From the NCBI GenBank assembly GCA_026075535.2, contig AP026545.1:6634001-6698000 (forward strand): DNA of 64,000 bases, written 5' to 3'. This DNA is from Tricholoma matsutake. Its lineage: Eukaryota > Basidiomycota > Agaricomycetes > Agaricales > Tricholomataceae. The notes under the pieces were generated by a model. The model was given only the letters and a program-made list of their open reading frames with translations, was not told the DNA's origin and searched no databases. The position numbers and the translations under genes were made by a program. Positions 44,831 to 56,309 of the stretch are shown one piece after another. Numbering within the stretch: position 1 is the stretch's first letter; each line of letters opens with the position of its first letter.

Positions 44831-45624
44831 AGACTTGGAGCCACATGTTAATGGCACATAGGTGAATATTTGTACCCCTGGAAGGAGAGTCAGCCACTGT
44901 GGACTTTGTATTGAAGTGTAGGTTTATTGCTTTTGAAGGTGATCTTGCTGATGAGGTGTTTTCACGTATCGTTTGTTGTCCAGCCTGGGCAGTACAATCA
45001 CCACACCTGCATTGCACCATGCCTTTGCAAGAAGTGGAAGGAAACTGGGAACCATACCTTCATCTCATTGGTCCCTTTCATACATTTCTGGAAATAAGTG
45101 CCGCAATCATCATGCCTGATTTATTAGTTAGAACCACTTGGCAGAGTTAGGTAGCAATCCCTTATTGAGAGGCGCACACAGCAAAATCTGTCCAAGTTTG
45201 GACTGAGCTCCTTGCATCTGACTAAAGATTTGATTTACTTAGTAGTTCCAAAGGTCAGTCAACAACAATAAAATGAAGATGATCAACGATTTGGAGCCTG
45301 CAGGCAGGGCAATCACCCAATGGAGTGACTCAGAAGCATATACAAATTTTGAGTTATGAAATGGATCATCAGCCCTGGCAATACCCCACCGTAAGTTGGT
45401 GGAAAAACCTCTCTTCCAATCACAGAAGGAAAAGAATGAAAGAAAGGTCAAACAAGAAACCTAACTCCCATTACCCATAGCATTCAAATGTGGACCTGAC
45501 AACACTCCCACCAACTCAATCTACCTGCCCATACTGCAGTGAATCCAACTGATGGGGGAAGTAATGTTTGGTTTGTCATAAAGGGATGGTGGAGTCTATG
45601 TACATCATGAATAACCATGAATAG
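44831..45624. other. No recognised gene
   Basis: Short frames only. A plus frame at 44899-45150 (LHCTMPLQEVEGNWEPYLHL) looks compositionally normal but is unsupported. Confidence 0.45.
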
Positions 45625-46527
45625 TTATGATACTAGAGATGAAGGGAGGGAGAACCTACTCAGCATTAATCCATGTTGGGTGTTGCCAAGGGTCCATGGT
45701 GGTAATGACCTTGTGGTCATGGGAGGTTGTACTGCTCCAAGCTGACAGTAGCACCATACAAAAAAAAAGGTTGATGTTCCCTGTAAAGGGTTCTCTCCTG
45801 TGGTGAGTGAGCATGAGGAGAAGGAAGAATGGATGGCAGGGCCAACCTGGATAGAATATTCACCTGTGAGTTTGGGAAGATAATTGTTGGATGATTCATC
45901 ATCAATTGGATTGGGCATTTGGAAGAGGATGGGTATCTGGCCTACATAGAAATGTGTAAGCAATGAGGATTAAGAGAAAAAATGAAAGAAACCCACCTAT
46001 CTGTTAATCCTAAGTTCCCACCAATGATTTGACGCTTCACATCATCCCTATGGTGCAAGCCCAGAGGGTAGCACCTGAAGAGACAATAGTGAACACGACC
46101 ATTATGTTCCTTCCCTCTGTGGGAAATGATCCTTCCTAACTGACCCTTGGCATCAGGATCATACAGTAAATCTTTGTCGTCAATCAGATCCACCTTATCC
46201 AGCATGGGTCTTACTTGTACGCCATGAGCTGGCCTAGGTGGGGAGGAAATACTGAGCCTTGATGACGAGTGTTGTGCAGGGAGGCAAAGGGAGAGGATCG
46301 TGGAGCCATGGTTGAAGACGACGAGGCCCATGCTGACTATGCCAGTGGAGGGTAGGGAGGCTGGATATTAAAGTGGGAGGTGTGGCACAGGAAGGTTGAT
46401 GATGGAAGGTGGGATTGAGAGCAGAGGTGTGATGTGGATAGGTTGAAGTTTGATTAGGAGGAGTGGCAGCCTGAGAGTTGCCATTGCTAGCTAGAGCAAA
46501 GGTGTGTGCAAGGACAATGCAAAGCAT
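45625..46527 (-). other. Possible spliced minus-strand gene or fragment, unrecognised
   Basis: Minus frame 46331-45942 reads VRPMLDKVDLIDDKDLLYDP and on to GRIISHRGKEHNGRVHYCLF, then LGLHHRDDVKRQIIGGN. A GTGGGT...ATGTAG segment (about 45943-45995) would be a fungal-sized intron, followed by another open frame to 45625. The middle faintly recalls a chromodomain (hydrophobic, then YPLG), but I would not assign it. Frames upstream of 46331 overlap and are Pro/His-rich. Confidence 0.25.
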
Positions 46528-49207
46528 CAGCTAAACCTTCGAGGTTGTAGATTACACAGGAACCGTCTATCTGCTTATGGATGAGGTCAATTACTTAGAA
46601 GCAGTCAGACGACAGATGCGGAGGGCAACATACCAGTATGATTCTCATTGGTTGGAATCATTGGGCTTCATAAAACTGCAAGCAAATTATTTCCACCCCT
46701 TCCAGGTGGCGACATAATGATAACAGTGTCGATGCTAATTCAAGAAACAAGCTGATTTTTTATTATAAGGGCCCTCAGCTCAAAAAGCTCCAAGAAAAGG
46801 ATAAACATACCAGAGTGTCAACTTCAGGAAACCATAATCAAGGCACCTCTTATCCTGTTCAATTGAGGATCCATAATCTGCCTGCAAGGATAGCATATAG
46901 AGATAGGTTTGACTAGGCAACAATATTAGGCAACAATATTAGGCAATGAAAGCAGCGAGTAGGGCATGATATATGATAGCCAGGCTGGAGGAGGTCATGA
47001 TATGACATCAGGATGAAGCTGGAGGAAAAGGGAAAACAACAGCGATTCAATAAATGGGGGGAATAACATATGCAAAAACAAAGCCATTGGTTGTTGGCAT
47101 TTATTCAGAGGTGATTGAGGGCAGGATTGTGATCGTGTTAAAACTGAATAGAACAACAAAGGCTGTGCCTGAGATTCGAGATTATGAGAGAGCCAATACG
47201 ATTGGGGGAAGAGTCCATTTGGGTATAACTTGATGTTGAGGCTGGAAAGAAGGATGAAAATGTCCACATTGGGTATGGAGAACTTGGGTGGCATTGGGAG
47301 ATACTGGAGCAGGGAGATAACAATGTGGAGCCTAAGCGCTCCAGAAAATTTTGGGTTCCCGGTTCACACTCCAAAATCAGTTGGTGTGCTCACGATGATC
47401 CTTTCAAAGCAATGTTGACCTCATGACATCAAATCGATAAGACCTACTAAAAGGAAATACATGAGTCTCCCAACATAAATGAGAGGGATGAGAAACCTCA
47501 ATTCCTGTCAATGAGAAGATCTTTTGTCAACAAGTCACAAGGACTAAACAAAACTCCCCATGCCTTGTTAGCCTGCTGAGCTGGGAAACTGACATTGGTG
47601 CCCACAATGGTCATCAGATGACCCTTGTGCAGCCATTTTGGTTGATCACTGTCCAAGCTCCTGATCTCCATCAATCACTTCAACCAGGACTGCATCTTGT
47701 TCCCAATTACTAACTCCCTTGGGACCAAGTGGAGGAACATTTCCGTTAAATCCCTGCATGAACTAAGGGAAAGGCCCCGTCTGGGGCTTGGCCTTGTCAT
47801 TCTCTGTAGATACAATTTTCTACCAGTTTTCTTAATGGACCGACATGCCTGAAGTATTGATGGGTTTACACATGAGATCAAGGAGTGTATGAATGAGAAG
47901 TAACTAGATTTGACCGAAACAGGTGCACTAGGAAGCGGAAGGAGAGAACATAAAAAGTGAATGAAAAAGGGACAGACACAGTGGGATCCCTGATCTTGGT
48001 CAACTTCCATAGGCTCAGTCCATGACTGAATGCAAGGTTTCAAGCCCTCTGCATGCTCCTAATGGAAAGGATGATGCAATATCAGAAGACCAAATAGATC
48101 CAAGCTTACACCCATCTGATATTGTACTTCTCTTCTCCACTGTAAACGTACACTTCTCTGGATAGAAGAGTGAAATGCGTAAGATCTCCAGAGCACTAAA
48201 TAAACTGTTGTTTACCATTTTTGAACTTCCTTTTTCTGAACCAAGTCCCTGTACTATTGTAGGTCACCATCTGGCCCACCCTGGGTACTGGGCCATTATG
48301 GTATTTATCAGCTAAATATCAAGCAAACCACAATGATGTGGGCTCAGTATTTGAGGAGATGCATAAGGGAAGCTATGTACCAACCAGCAGCATCTGTGGT
48401 GATACTTTGATTGAGATATGATCGATTGATGGATGGCAGGATGGTATTTGGTCATGTTTTCTTGGGTCACCAGTATTGCCAGATATGGTAATTGTTCTGG
48501 CACACTGTCAGTTTTCAGCCTCTCGCCTTGAAACTTGCTGTGCTTATTCCTCCCATTAATCAGTCACCTTTTCCCTTCTGATTTTCATGTTACACCCAAA
48601 TTTGACATTCCCAGCCTTGCCGAAAACCTAATTCATATGCCTCTTGGCCCCTGTAAAGCCATGGAATCTTCCTGACAGTTACAGCATGGATATCCAACAT
48701 GCTTGCTCAAAGCTGATGGTATGTTGCTTTCCACATCCTTTTCATTTAATTTATGGGTCATTTATATTTTTAGGAATTTTTTGGCTCACAAAAAATGCAT
48801 GCATACACTAAAGTGCCACTCTCAGTGTATTTCCAATCACAAATTAATATCTTACCTGGGTTCCACATTGAGGCAAAATTAACATTATGTGTATGTGCCC
48901 ACATCGCCATGCATTGTTTGAACACTTCCTCAACAAATTTTCACCAGATTCATACAGTCGAGGGACAGCTGAAACATAGGCATGTTCCACTGCTAGCCAC
49001 TAAATGTTTTCATTGTACATACATGAACAGTACTATCCAATGTTTCAAATACATGCATATCATGTATTGTTACATCTGTTTTTCATATCCAAATTACCTG
49101 TGCTTAAATACCAGTTTTTTTGAAAGCATGAGCTTCTACAACATAGTGCTTTCCTCAAAACTCATCAATACTCTCAAATTTGCCTCAAATCATTCTCTCT
49201 CTCTATC
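46528..49207. other. No recognised gene
   Basis: Only short frames. One plus stretch at 46540-46715 reads without stops (YLLMDEVNYLEAVRRQMRRA) but has no ATG and no known match. 48795-49207 is T-rich and is probably the upstream region of the transposase. Confidence 0.4.
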
Positions 49208-49720
49208 ATGCCTCTAGAGCCTACATCACCTTCCACTGATATTCTCTCCCTACCACAAGAGGACCAAATCCAACTTGCCATTAATGCTATTACTCAGGCT
49301 GGGTACAAAGCTAATGGTGACCAGCAGCTCTCTACTTGGAAGGCCACTGACACATATTTGGTACCACACACCACACTCCGCAGCCATATGAAAGGTCTCC
49401 ACACACATGCAGAGGCACATGTGGAACAACAAAACCATTTGACAGCCGAAGAAGAGTAGGGCACAGCATGGGTATGGGTAACACTGTGTGTTTCCGGTCA
49501 CAGGTATGCACAGGTATGGGATTGCCATACCCAGGCAACACCATACCCTTTTCCATGGTGTTACGGGTATGTGCGGGTATGCCAGTACCCGGATTTTGGT
49601 CAGGTGAGTAATCATCTGACCTTGTTGAATACTCACAACACGTCTGATTCTAAACTACACGATGATCCAACCACCACCATAGCATGGCCCAAATGACATG
49701 AATCGTCGTTTGGGCCTATA

Positions 49721-49786
49721 GTAAGTTTTTTTGTGTTTCATTTCTTGTTTTTTGTAAACTAATTGATTATGTTTCTTTTTTTTCAG
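49721..49786 (+). other. Intron-like cassette 1 of Z (66 nt)
   Basis: GTAAGTTTTTTTG donor, AAACTAATTGAT branch-like site, TTTTTTTTCAG acceptor, then GTTCTAAACTACT. Follows the GGCCCAAATGAC hairpin. Confidence 0.72.
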
Positions 49787-49858
49787 GTTCTAAACTACTT
49801 ATAACAATGGATGATGACAGCTAACGACACACACTCAACAGTGCCATGGTAAGTTTTT

Positions 49859-49913
49859 TTTTCATTTGTTTCTTTTTTTGTAAACTAACTATTTTGTTTC
49901 TTTCATTTCCTAG
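49859..49913 (+). other. Intron-like cassette 2 of Z (55 nt)
   Basis: GTAAGTTTTTTTTTC donor, AAACTAACTATT branch-like site, TTTCCTAG acceptor. Only 72 bp of possible exon separates it from cassette 1. Confidence 0.72.
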
Positions 49914-50114
49914 ATTGGAATTCCCTAGGAATGAGGAGCTCACATGGAACGACCCCATGCCAACGCCACCACATCACAATGGCACACCACCCACCCCAGC
50001 CTCATGAGCAACTGCTGGTGGGGTGGATAGCAGGTGGAATGATGACAATGACCAGGAGGAGGACCCGAGGACCCAACTGCCGCCACGAGCAACTGCTCAT
50101 GGGGTGGAAACGGG

Positions 50115-50400
50115 GATCGATGACTACAGGCAGCACCCCCCCTCTCTTGCTGCAAATGTGAGCAGGGGGGTTACTCATTCTGTTCTCGGCAACTACAGGC
50201 ACCACCCCCCTCCCTCGCTCCAAACATGAGAGGGGGGGTTTCTTGTTTTGTTTTCATTGACTACAGGCACCACCACCCCCTCCCTCACTCCAAATGTGGA
50301 GGGGGGGTTTTCTATATTAATTTAATGTAATTTATTTATTAGAATAGGTCCACCACCCCCTCCCTCACTCCAAACATGAGCGAGGGGGTTTCTATTAACT
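50115..50400. repeat. 75-80 bp GC-rich tandem array in Z
   Basis: Four units with GACTACAGGCACCACCCCCC and CTCCAAACATGAG followed by a G run, each a potential hairpin. Inverted relative to the array in V (7325-7560). Confidence 0.85.
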
Positions 50401-52947
50401 TAGTTTAGTGTAATAAGTTATTAAAATATGTATTCTTCTTGAAACCCATGAATAACCATGGGTAACCCATGGAAACCCATGGTAACACTGTACCCATACC
50501 CATGCAGGTATGGTGTTCATGGGTATGGGTAAGGGTATGAGGAAATATACCCAAGGGTTACCCATGCCATGCCCTAAAGAAGAGGTTCTTGTCAAATGGG
50601 CTAAGGTGCAAGGTCATCGGGGGATACCTCTCACATATTTGACACTTACTAAATATGCTTCTGAAATTTCAGGAAAGCTGATTGGAGAGTCGTGGCCTAA
50701 ATGATTCCTTGCTAGACACCCAGACCTCAAATCCAAGGCTACAACAAGTCTTGAGAAGTGTCAGGCGAAGGCTGTCAATCAGACAGCTGTTGATGGGTTC
50801 TATGATGTTTTGGAAGCAGTTGTGGAGTAGTTCCACATCAAGCAAGAGAATATGTGGAACATGGATGAGAAGGGAGTGCAGCTGGGCATAGGAGCAAAGG
50901 TTGCTGCGATTATTGATCATGATCAAGCTACAGTCTATTCTGTCAAAGATGGTAATCGTGAACTTGTTATGATCATTGAAGCAGTCTGTGCTGATGGGAC
51001 TGCACTTATCCCCTCAGTCATTTTCCAGGGTGTGTGGTGGAATCTTGAATGGGGAAGACCCGAGAACAATCCATCTTCTGCTAGGTATGTAGTCTTTTCA
51101 TTCCAGACCAAGGATATTAGCTAAATACCTCTTTGTCTAGTGTTTCAGTCTCTCTGAAGGGATGGACCGATCAGGAACTTGGTTTGAAATGGCTAAAGTG
51201 GGACTTTGAGCCAAACATGAGACCTGAAGCACTGGAAGAGTATCACCTTTTGATCCTTGATGGACACAACTCACACTGTACCTATCCATTTATTAGATTT
51301 TCTGCTGAACATTGTATCATCATAATCTGTCTTCCATCACATACCACACATGCACTGCAGCCATGTGATGTTGGTGTCTTTGGTCCACTGGCTCGTGCAT
51401 GGAAATCACAAGTCACACAAGCATCACAGGAAAATATACCAATTACAAAGTCAAATCTGTTACAATATTATCATACAGCCCGAACTACAGCTCTCAAGCC
51501 AGCAACCATCCAATCCACCTTCAGAAAGACAGGTATCTATCCTTTAGATTGGACTGCGATCCTGTTATCCACCTTTGAGCCAGCTAAAAACACAACAACC
51601 CAAGCCACACAACCATTGCCAGCTGAGCTTCCTTTACTCCTTGTTCCGACCCCATCTCCATCTCCTGTGGTGTTGGCTGCTCCAGCTGCCAATGTCAATA
51701 TCAGTGCTCCTGCAGACCTCACTAGCACAGATCCCACAGCTTCCACAGTTGGCAAAGAGGCTAACATAGCTGCAGAGCTGGAGACAAGACAGCAGTATCA
51801 TATTGAGGTCCCACCTCCACTTCCAAATTTGGCCTCACGTTGAGCACTCCAAGAAGAGAACACAATGTTACGAGGCATCATTGAGCGAGCTGGGGTTGTG
51901 CTAGAGCAGGACTATGCTCAGATGAAGTTAATGGACATTGAGAATGAAAGGTTGCATCAGAGAGCATTCACCAAAAACCAGCAGAAGGCTATGAAAAAAC
52001 TTCCTTCTGGCCAAGCATGCCACATGACCACACCAGAGATGATAAGTTTGCTTGCTCGACAGACATGGGAATCTGCAATGTGTGATCTGTTCAAGGAAGT
52101 GTCAAAACAGTTCAAGGCTCGATGAAAGGCAATTGATGATTACCATAAACAGGTTCTGGCTGAGAGGAAGTTGGTGGAGCATCAGGAAAAGAAAGCTGAG
52201 AAGGAAGCTGAGAAGGCCAGAATATTGGCTGAGTGGATGGCAACACAAGGTCACGGAAGGGGTGGGCGCAGTCATGGTTGCGGTTGTGGTTGTGGTCATG
52301 GTTGTGGTTGTGGTCATGGTTGTGGTTGTGGTCACAGTGTAGGTGGGGATGCTGGTCCAACAGCAACTTTGATAGCTCAGAACTCTGATTTCAGTGGCTC
52401 TGAAGAACAGCTTTCAGACTCTGATCCTGCTCTGACAGATCGTGACAACATACCAACATTGGAGATGGGTGCTATTCAACAGAACCTTCATCTACCACAT
52501 GCATGCAGGGAAAATGAACCTAGGCTCCTACCAGATGATGATGAGGAAGAGAATGCAGTGCCACTGATTGTCTGTCCTTGACCAAGAGCTTGTCTGTGTC
52601 TCACACCACCAGTAGTGCTTCCTTCACCCAATACAAGCAATCAGCCACCAGACAATGCCATTCAAAGCTTGCAATTACCACAAGGACCTTGTGAGGTAAC
52701 TGCAACAGTTGGGATTTTCACAGCCACCCTAGCATCTACAGTCATACCATCTCAGCAACCTTGCCTGGCATCCAAGGAGCAATCCACTGCTACCCAGGAT
52801 GAAACTGCTTGATCCAAAAATGCTGAAGCTGGTCTATTGAGGTTTGTTTTGGATGGTGAACTGAGCATCAAGCCAGGAGAGAGTGGAAATGTTGTAGGGA
52901 AAGGGTTATTGACAAGGCGCAGTACAAGGCTTGCTAGCAGGCAGAAA

Positions 52948-53276
52948 TAGCTTAGAACAGTTCTTTTTGGGTAGATTCGACTTACAACTATACATATAAA
53001 CACATTTTATTGCACAGAGATGACATGTAGTGTGTTGCACAGACGAGGATGAAGATGCTTGTTATCTGATCATAGGTTCCCACAAGTGGGCAACTTCCCA
53101 GGTTTGCCCAATTTGGTACCCACCACCAGAAAATATTCACAGCACAGGCAACACAGGGCGTAAAAATACAAATAATATCACATTCCCTTTGTAACACCCT
53201 AGAAAACCTCTGAGTGAAGTTCTACAAGTTCATCATTGCTTATTAAAGCTGGTGCCCACCAGGAATGCTTAGGTGG
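52948..53276. other. No recognised gene (3' flank of the transposase)
   Basis: A/T-rich, no frame of interest. The right end of the pogo element should be in or near here, but I could not find inverted ends. Confidence 0.4.
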
Positions 53277-53741
53277 TCAAGTACCCGACCTTTGATAGTA
53301 CACCACATTCACTTTGACCTCAAGCATCATGGGAATGTGCTCTTTACTTAGCTGCAACAAAACAAAGAATTCAACAAGGTCAGCAACACAAGTTCCTCTT
53401 GGGGACCCATTCTTGACACCTAGTGTGACTTTGAATTGCTGTTTCTGGAAATCTGTAACCAGGGTCTGTCCTGTTCTAGAGGAATGCTCCGATGCCATTG
53501 TAAGAGTTAGAGACATAAGAGCTTTTGCCATCGAATCAAGCCCTATCCGGAATTGTCCACCTGAACTGTGCTTCATTTTGAACACACTAAGATCATTTGG
53601 TTTCCTAGGAGGCCAGATTCCCTGACTTCCTTGTTGAATGGCATCTGTTGCAGCAGACAGGATGCAACTATTTACCTTTATATCGACATCTCAACTCTTG
53701 ACCATCCCTTCTACCCTCACTTTGGCACAGCCCTTTGCATC
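53277..53741 (-). pseudogene. Unrecognised minus-strand gene fragment cut by element W
   Basis: The minus frame is readable from 53741 to 53277 with one stop near 53695: ATDAIQQGSQGIWPPRKPND, then GGQFRIGLDSMAKALMSL, then GVKNGSPRGTCVADLVEFFV. The composition is that of a normal folded protein. Its N-terminal part is lost exactly at the W terminus (53742). Family unknown. Confidence 0.4.
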
Positions 53742-54420
53742 TAGTGTTTGAAGGTCTGGTTGGTTGGACCGAAAAAATGACCAAAACCGAACTGAACCCA
53801 ACCGATTGCAACTGGACTGTTAGTTGCAGTTGCTCACTTTCGCAGACGGTTGGGTTGCCGGTTGCCTTACTTCAAAAATATTTAAAGACCATTATAAAAC
53901 CGGTCGCAATTGGCTGCAACCAGTTTTTTACGGTATGTATAATATATTCTACATAGGTAGTTTATATTGACATAGAAAGAAGAAATAAGAACTAATAAAT
54001 GTACTAAATAATACTATTTATACTATATTTCTGTTCAGTGGGACAAGCCCGGGGGAAAAACAGTCATTTGGTGAGTGCTTTTATACCCTGTGGCCATGCA
54101 CAGACCATGTGATCACGTTTGTTCACCAAAAACAAATGTGGCACCACTTTCCCAGATGACTTCCCCTGACCACAACAACAACACCAACCATGCCGTTTCC
54201 ACAAAAATGACCACAACAACTGAATGAATACAAAGTAGATGGCCCAAATGATGAACAAGGGTCGTTTGGGCCCTAGGGTACATTGTTTTTGATTCCTTTC
54301 TTTTACTAACTAACTAACTAACTAAAAGTTTTTTCTTCTTTTTTAGGTACTTTTCATTTTGATAACGACCAAACAACGCCTTTGCCACTGCTGTGAGCCA
54401 CTGCTCACAGGGCGGCATTG
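53742..54420 (+). mobile_element. Element W: left part of a Y-like hAT element
   Basis: It starts TAGTGTTTGAAGGTCTGG, matching the ends of Y, with subterminal AACCGGTCGCAATTGG-like repeats. On the plus strand: GGCCCAAATG hairpin (54241-54273), intron cassette (54278-54346), palindrome GTGAGCCACTGCTCAC (54393-54408). X2 is inserted at 54421. About 10 bp of W remain between X2 and the gypsy F LTR (62036-62045). Confidence 0.75.
54278..54346 (+). other. Intron-like cassette of W (69 nt)
   Basis: GTACATTG donor, a run of CTAACTAACTAACTAACTAAA as branch-like sequence, TTCTTTTTTAG acceptor. Confidence 0.7.
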
Positions 54421-54644
54421 CTGTAATTTACCCTCCCCCACCTATTCTGGTTGGAGTCCAGTTATTCCGGTCAGAGTCCAGTTATTCTGATTGGAGTCCA
54501 GTTATTCCGGTCGGAGTCCAGTTATTCCAGTTATTCTGACCAGATTCTGGTTACTCCAGATCCTCAACTTAGAGTATATACCCTAATGGATAGTCAAATT
54601 TCAAGTCTTAAGTTGTCAAAGTGCCTACAAAATATATTTGTGCA

Positions 54645-54728
54645 GAGTAAGGATTGAACACAAGACATCTTGATTAGAGTGATCACATGACAAACCAAAC
54701 ATGTGTGCTTAACCAGTTGAGCCACAGG
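54645..54728 (-). other. tRNA-like Pol III box pair, left end of X2
   Basis: Minus strand: A-box-like TGGCTCAACTGG (54713-54724) and B-box-like GTGTTCAATCC (54651-54661). The A box is identical to that of the X1 left end. Points outward. Confidence 0.6.
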
Positions 54729-54814
54729 AGAATTATTAGATAGTAATATAATGTTTATTCATGACACTCTAATTTTTTTTGGAGTAGTGAAAGATCAAAT
54801 TTTTTTAATTAACC

Positions 54815-55087
54815 ACATCCCTCACATTGAATGCGAGGGAGTGGGGATGATTGTGATTACATAGATAAACAAAAAATCCTCCCTCTCACAAGATGCAAGA
54901 GGGAGTTTTATTTATATACATAAAAAGCTAACCCCTCGCGCCGAACGCGAGGGGGGAGGTAAAAACATGAAGAAAAAAATCCCTCCCCCACGCAAAATGG
55001 GGGAGGGGGGGCACAATACTAATAAATAATAAATAATTAAAAGTACAAAAAAAATCCCTCCCCACACAAAGTGCGGGGGGGGGAGGG
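54815..55087. repeat. Five-unit GC-rich hairpin array of X2
   Basis: Units such as CCCTCAC...GCGAGGG, CCTCCCTCTC...GAGGGAG and CCCTCGCG...GCGAGGGGG, each followed by an A/T-rich spacer of 25-35 bp. Confidence 0.8.
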
Positions 55088-55555
55088 GACACGACCCCGC
55101 TGTTGTCTGTCCTTCCACCCACGATCCACCCCACGAGCAGTTGCTCGTGAGGCTGGGGGCAGGTGGTGTGTCATTGTCATCTCCTGTCCCTGCACCTGGG
55201 TGTCATTCCACCCATGATCCACCCCACGAGCAGTTGCTTGTGAGGCTGGGGGTGAATGGCTTGTCGTCATTTGTTGCTGTCGTCCCCTGTCTGGATTTCT
55301 GTTTTTTTTTTTTTCTTTTTTTTTTTGGGGGGGGGGGGTTTGGGTGTGTCAGTGCAACATGGCATGAGTACAGAAGTTGGTGGGTGCTTACTAGGCAGGT
55401 ACCCCCCTTCTGGGATCTCCTGGCATCCCTCTGCACCCTCCTAGCCCATGTTGACAGCCTCACATCCCATTTGAATGGGGAGGAGGGGATTGGGTGGGCA
55501 TGGGCATGGGTTGCACATTTTTCATTGTGGCAGGTCGTCCCCAGTAGTATACAAC

Positions 55556-55619
55556 CTAAAAAGCAATAAATTACAATTAGGTAGTTTATAAAAACAAAAA
55601 GCAAATGAAAAAAACTCAC
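55556..55619 (-). other. Intron-like cassette X2-1 (64 nt)
   Basis: Minus strand: GTGAGTTTTTTTC donor, AAACTACCTAATTG branch region, GCTTTTTAG acceptor, then GTTGTATACTAC. Hairpin 55623-55657 abuts the donor side. Confidence 0.72.
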
Positions 55620-55705
55620 ATAGGGCCCAAACAATGCAATCTGCGTTGTTTGGGCCCGTGTTGGCTCATTTGCAGGTGGTGGCATTGTTACTAGTAGATT
55701 ATAAC

Positions 55706-55769
55706 CTAGAAAACTAAAAAAATGAGTTAGTTAGTTTATTAAAACAAAAACCAAACAAAAAAAACTTAC
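55706..55769 (-). other. Intron-like cassette X2-2 (64 nt)
   Basis: Minus strand: GTAAGTTTTTTTTG donor, AAACTAACTAACTC branch-like site, TTTTCTAG acceptor, then GTTATAATCTAC. Its hairpin is split by copia 3 at the GTTTG duplication. Confidence 0.72.
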
Positions 55770-55802
55770 GTAGGGCCCAAACAACGAGATCTGCATTGTT
55801 TG

Positions 55803-56076
55803 TGTTGAAATTAATCCCAGTGATGCATGCTGTATACATGAGGCAATACATGCAGCATACGCATGTTACTGTGCTTACTGCGCATACATGTGGTAAACAC
55901 ATTCCTGAGTCATGTGACATCCTTATTATTATGTATATAAGGAGAACCTGTACCATAGTAGGAATACAGTGTTCTTACCTCTGCTAACCCTAGCTGTAAG
56001 TCTAAGTAAACCCCAGGTAGGTTGTAAGGAACGTGTTGTCTCTTCCACTGTGCAGCGTATATAGTCTGCTCCAACA
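55803..56076 (+). repeat. 5' LTR of copia 3
   Basis: 274 bp. TATATAAGGAG near 55933 is a plausible TATA region. Confidence 0.95.
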
Positions 56077-56090
56077 GGTTATGGGCCCTG
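56077..56090 (+). other. Copia 3 primer binding site (half-tRNA type)
   Basis: GGTTATGGGCCCTG directly after the LTR, complementary over at least 12 bases to the anticodon loop and stem of initiator tRNA-Met. Confidence 0.82.
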
Positions 56091-56309
56091 CTGGGCATGT
56101 CGTGAATGCGCCTTAATTGGCTGCGAACGACGTTGACTTCATCGTCTCCAAATTATAACCTTGCGCTCTTCGTGAGCTGCATTGCGCTCCCTGCGAGCTG
56201 CACATAAAACCTAGGTTGACTAGGGTTAACCACTCTGAAGGAGTGTTTTCTCCTGAGAATGTTAAACATGTTTTATTGAGTAAAAAGACTGATTGAGCGC
56301 TTTTAACAG

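Larger units (their letters stand above)
49457..50576 (+). mobile_element. Element Z: hAT-like element with 8-bp duplication AAGAAGAG
   Basis: Ends TAGGGCACAGCATGGGTA (left) and TAGGGCATGGCATGGGTA (right, reverse strand). AAGAAGAG lies at 49449-49456 and 50577-50584. Subterminal TACCCATGGGTA-like repeats occur at both ends. On the plus strand the core order is hairpin (49686-49716), intron cassette 1 (49721-49786), cassette 2 (49859-49913), two palindromes (50006-50017, 50097-50108) and a GC-rich 75-80 bp array (50115-50400). No transposase. Confidence 0.92.
49208..52947 (+). pseudogene. Pogo/Fot-type DDE transposase, interrupted by element Z
   Basis: Start ATG at 49208. The N-terminal part reads as a psq/CENP-B-type helix-turn-helix: EDQIQLAINAITQAGYKANG, then VPHTTLRSHMKG. 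Element Z enters at the Glu run and the frame resumes as EEVLVKWAKVQGHRGIPLTY. The DDE core has NMDEKGVQLGIG (first Asp), LLILDGHNSHCTY (second) and LQPCDVGVFGPLARAWKS (third, near 51360). A long tail has a coiled coil (HQEKKAEKEAEKAR), a Gly/Cys/His repeat (52270-52340) and an acidic part, ending at 52947. Several stops (most TGA) and a gap near 51120 make it dead. Inverted ends were not found. Confidence 0.85.

Noticed and set aside
45625..46527. Chromodomain gene on the minus strand
   Set aside because: Only a faint resemblance; no aromatic cage pattern can be placed. Listed as unrecognised.
48795..49217. 140-codon plus frame upstream of the transposase
   Set aside because: T-rich, unusual composition, ends at the transposase start; more likely leader sequence.
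54912..55270. Frames across the hairpin array of X2
   Set aside because: GC-rich repeats keep frames open; the repeated PPHEQLL peptide comes from the GAGCAGTTGCTC palindrome, which reads alike on both strands.
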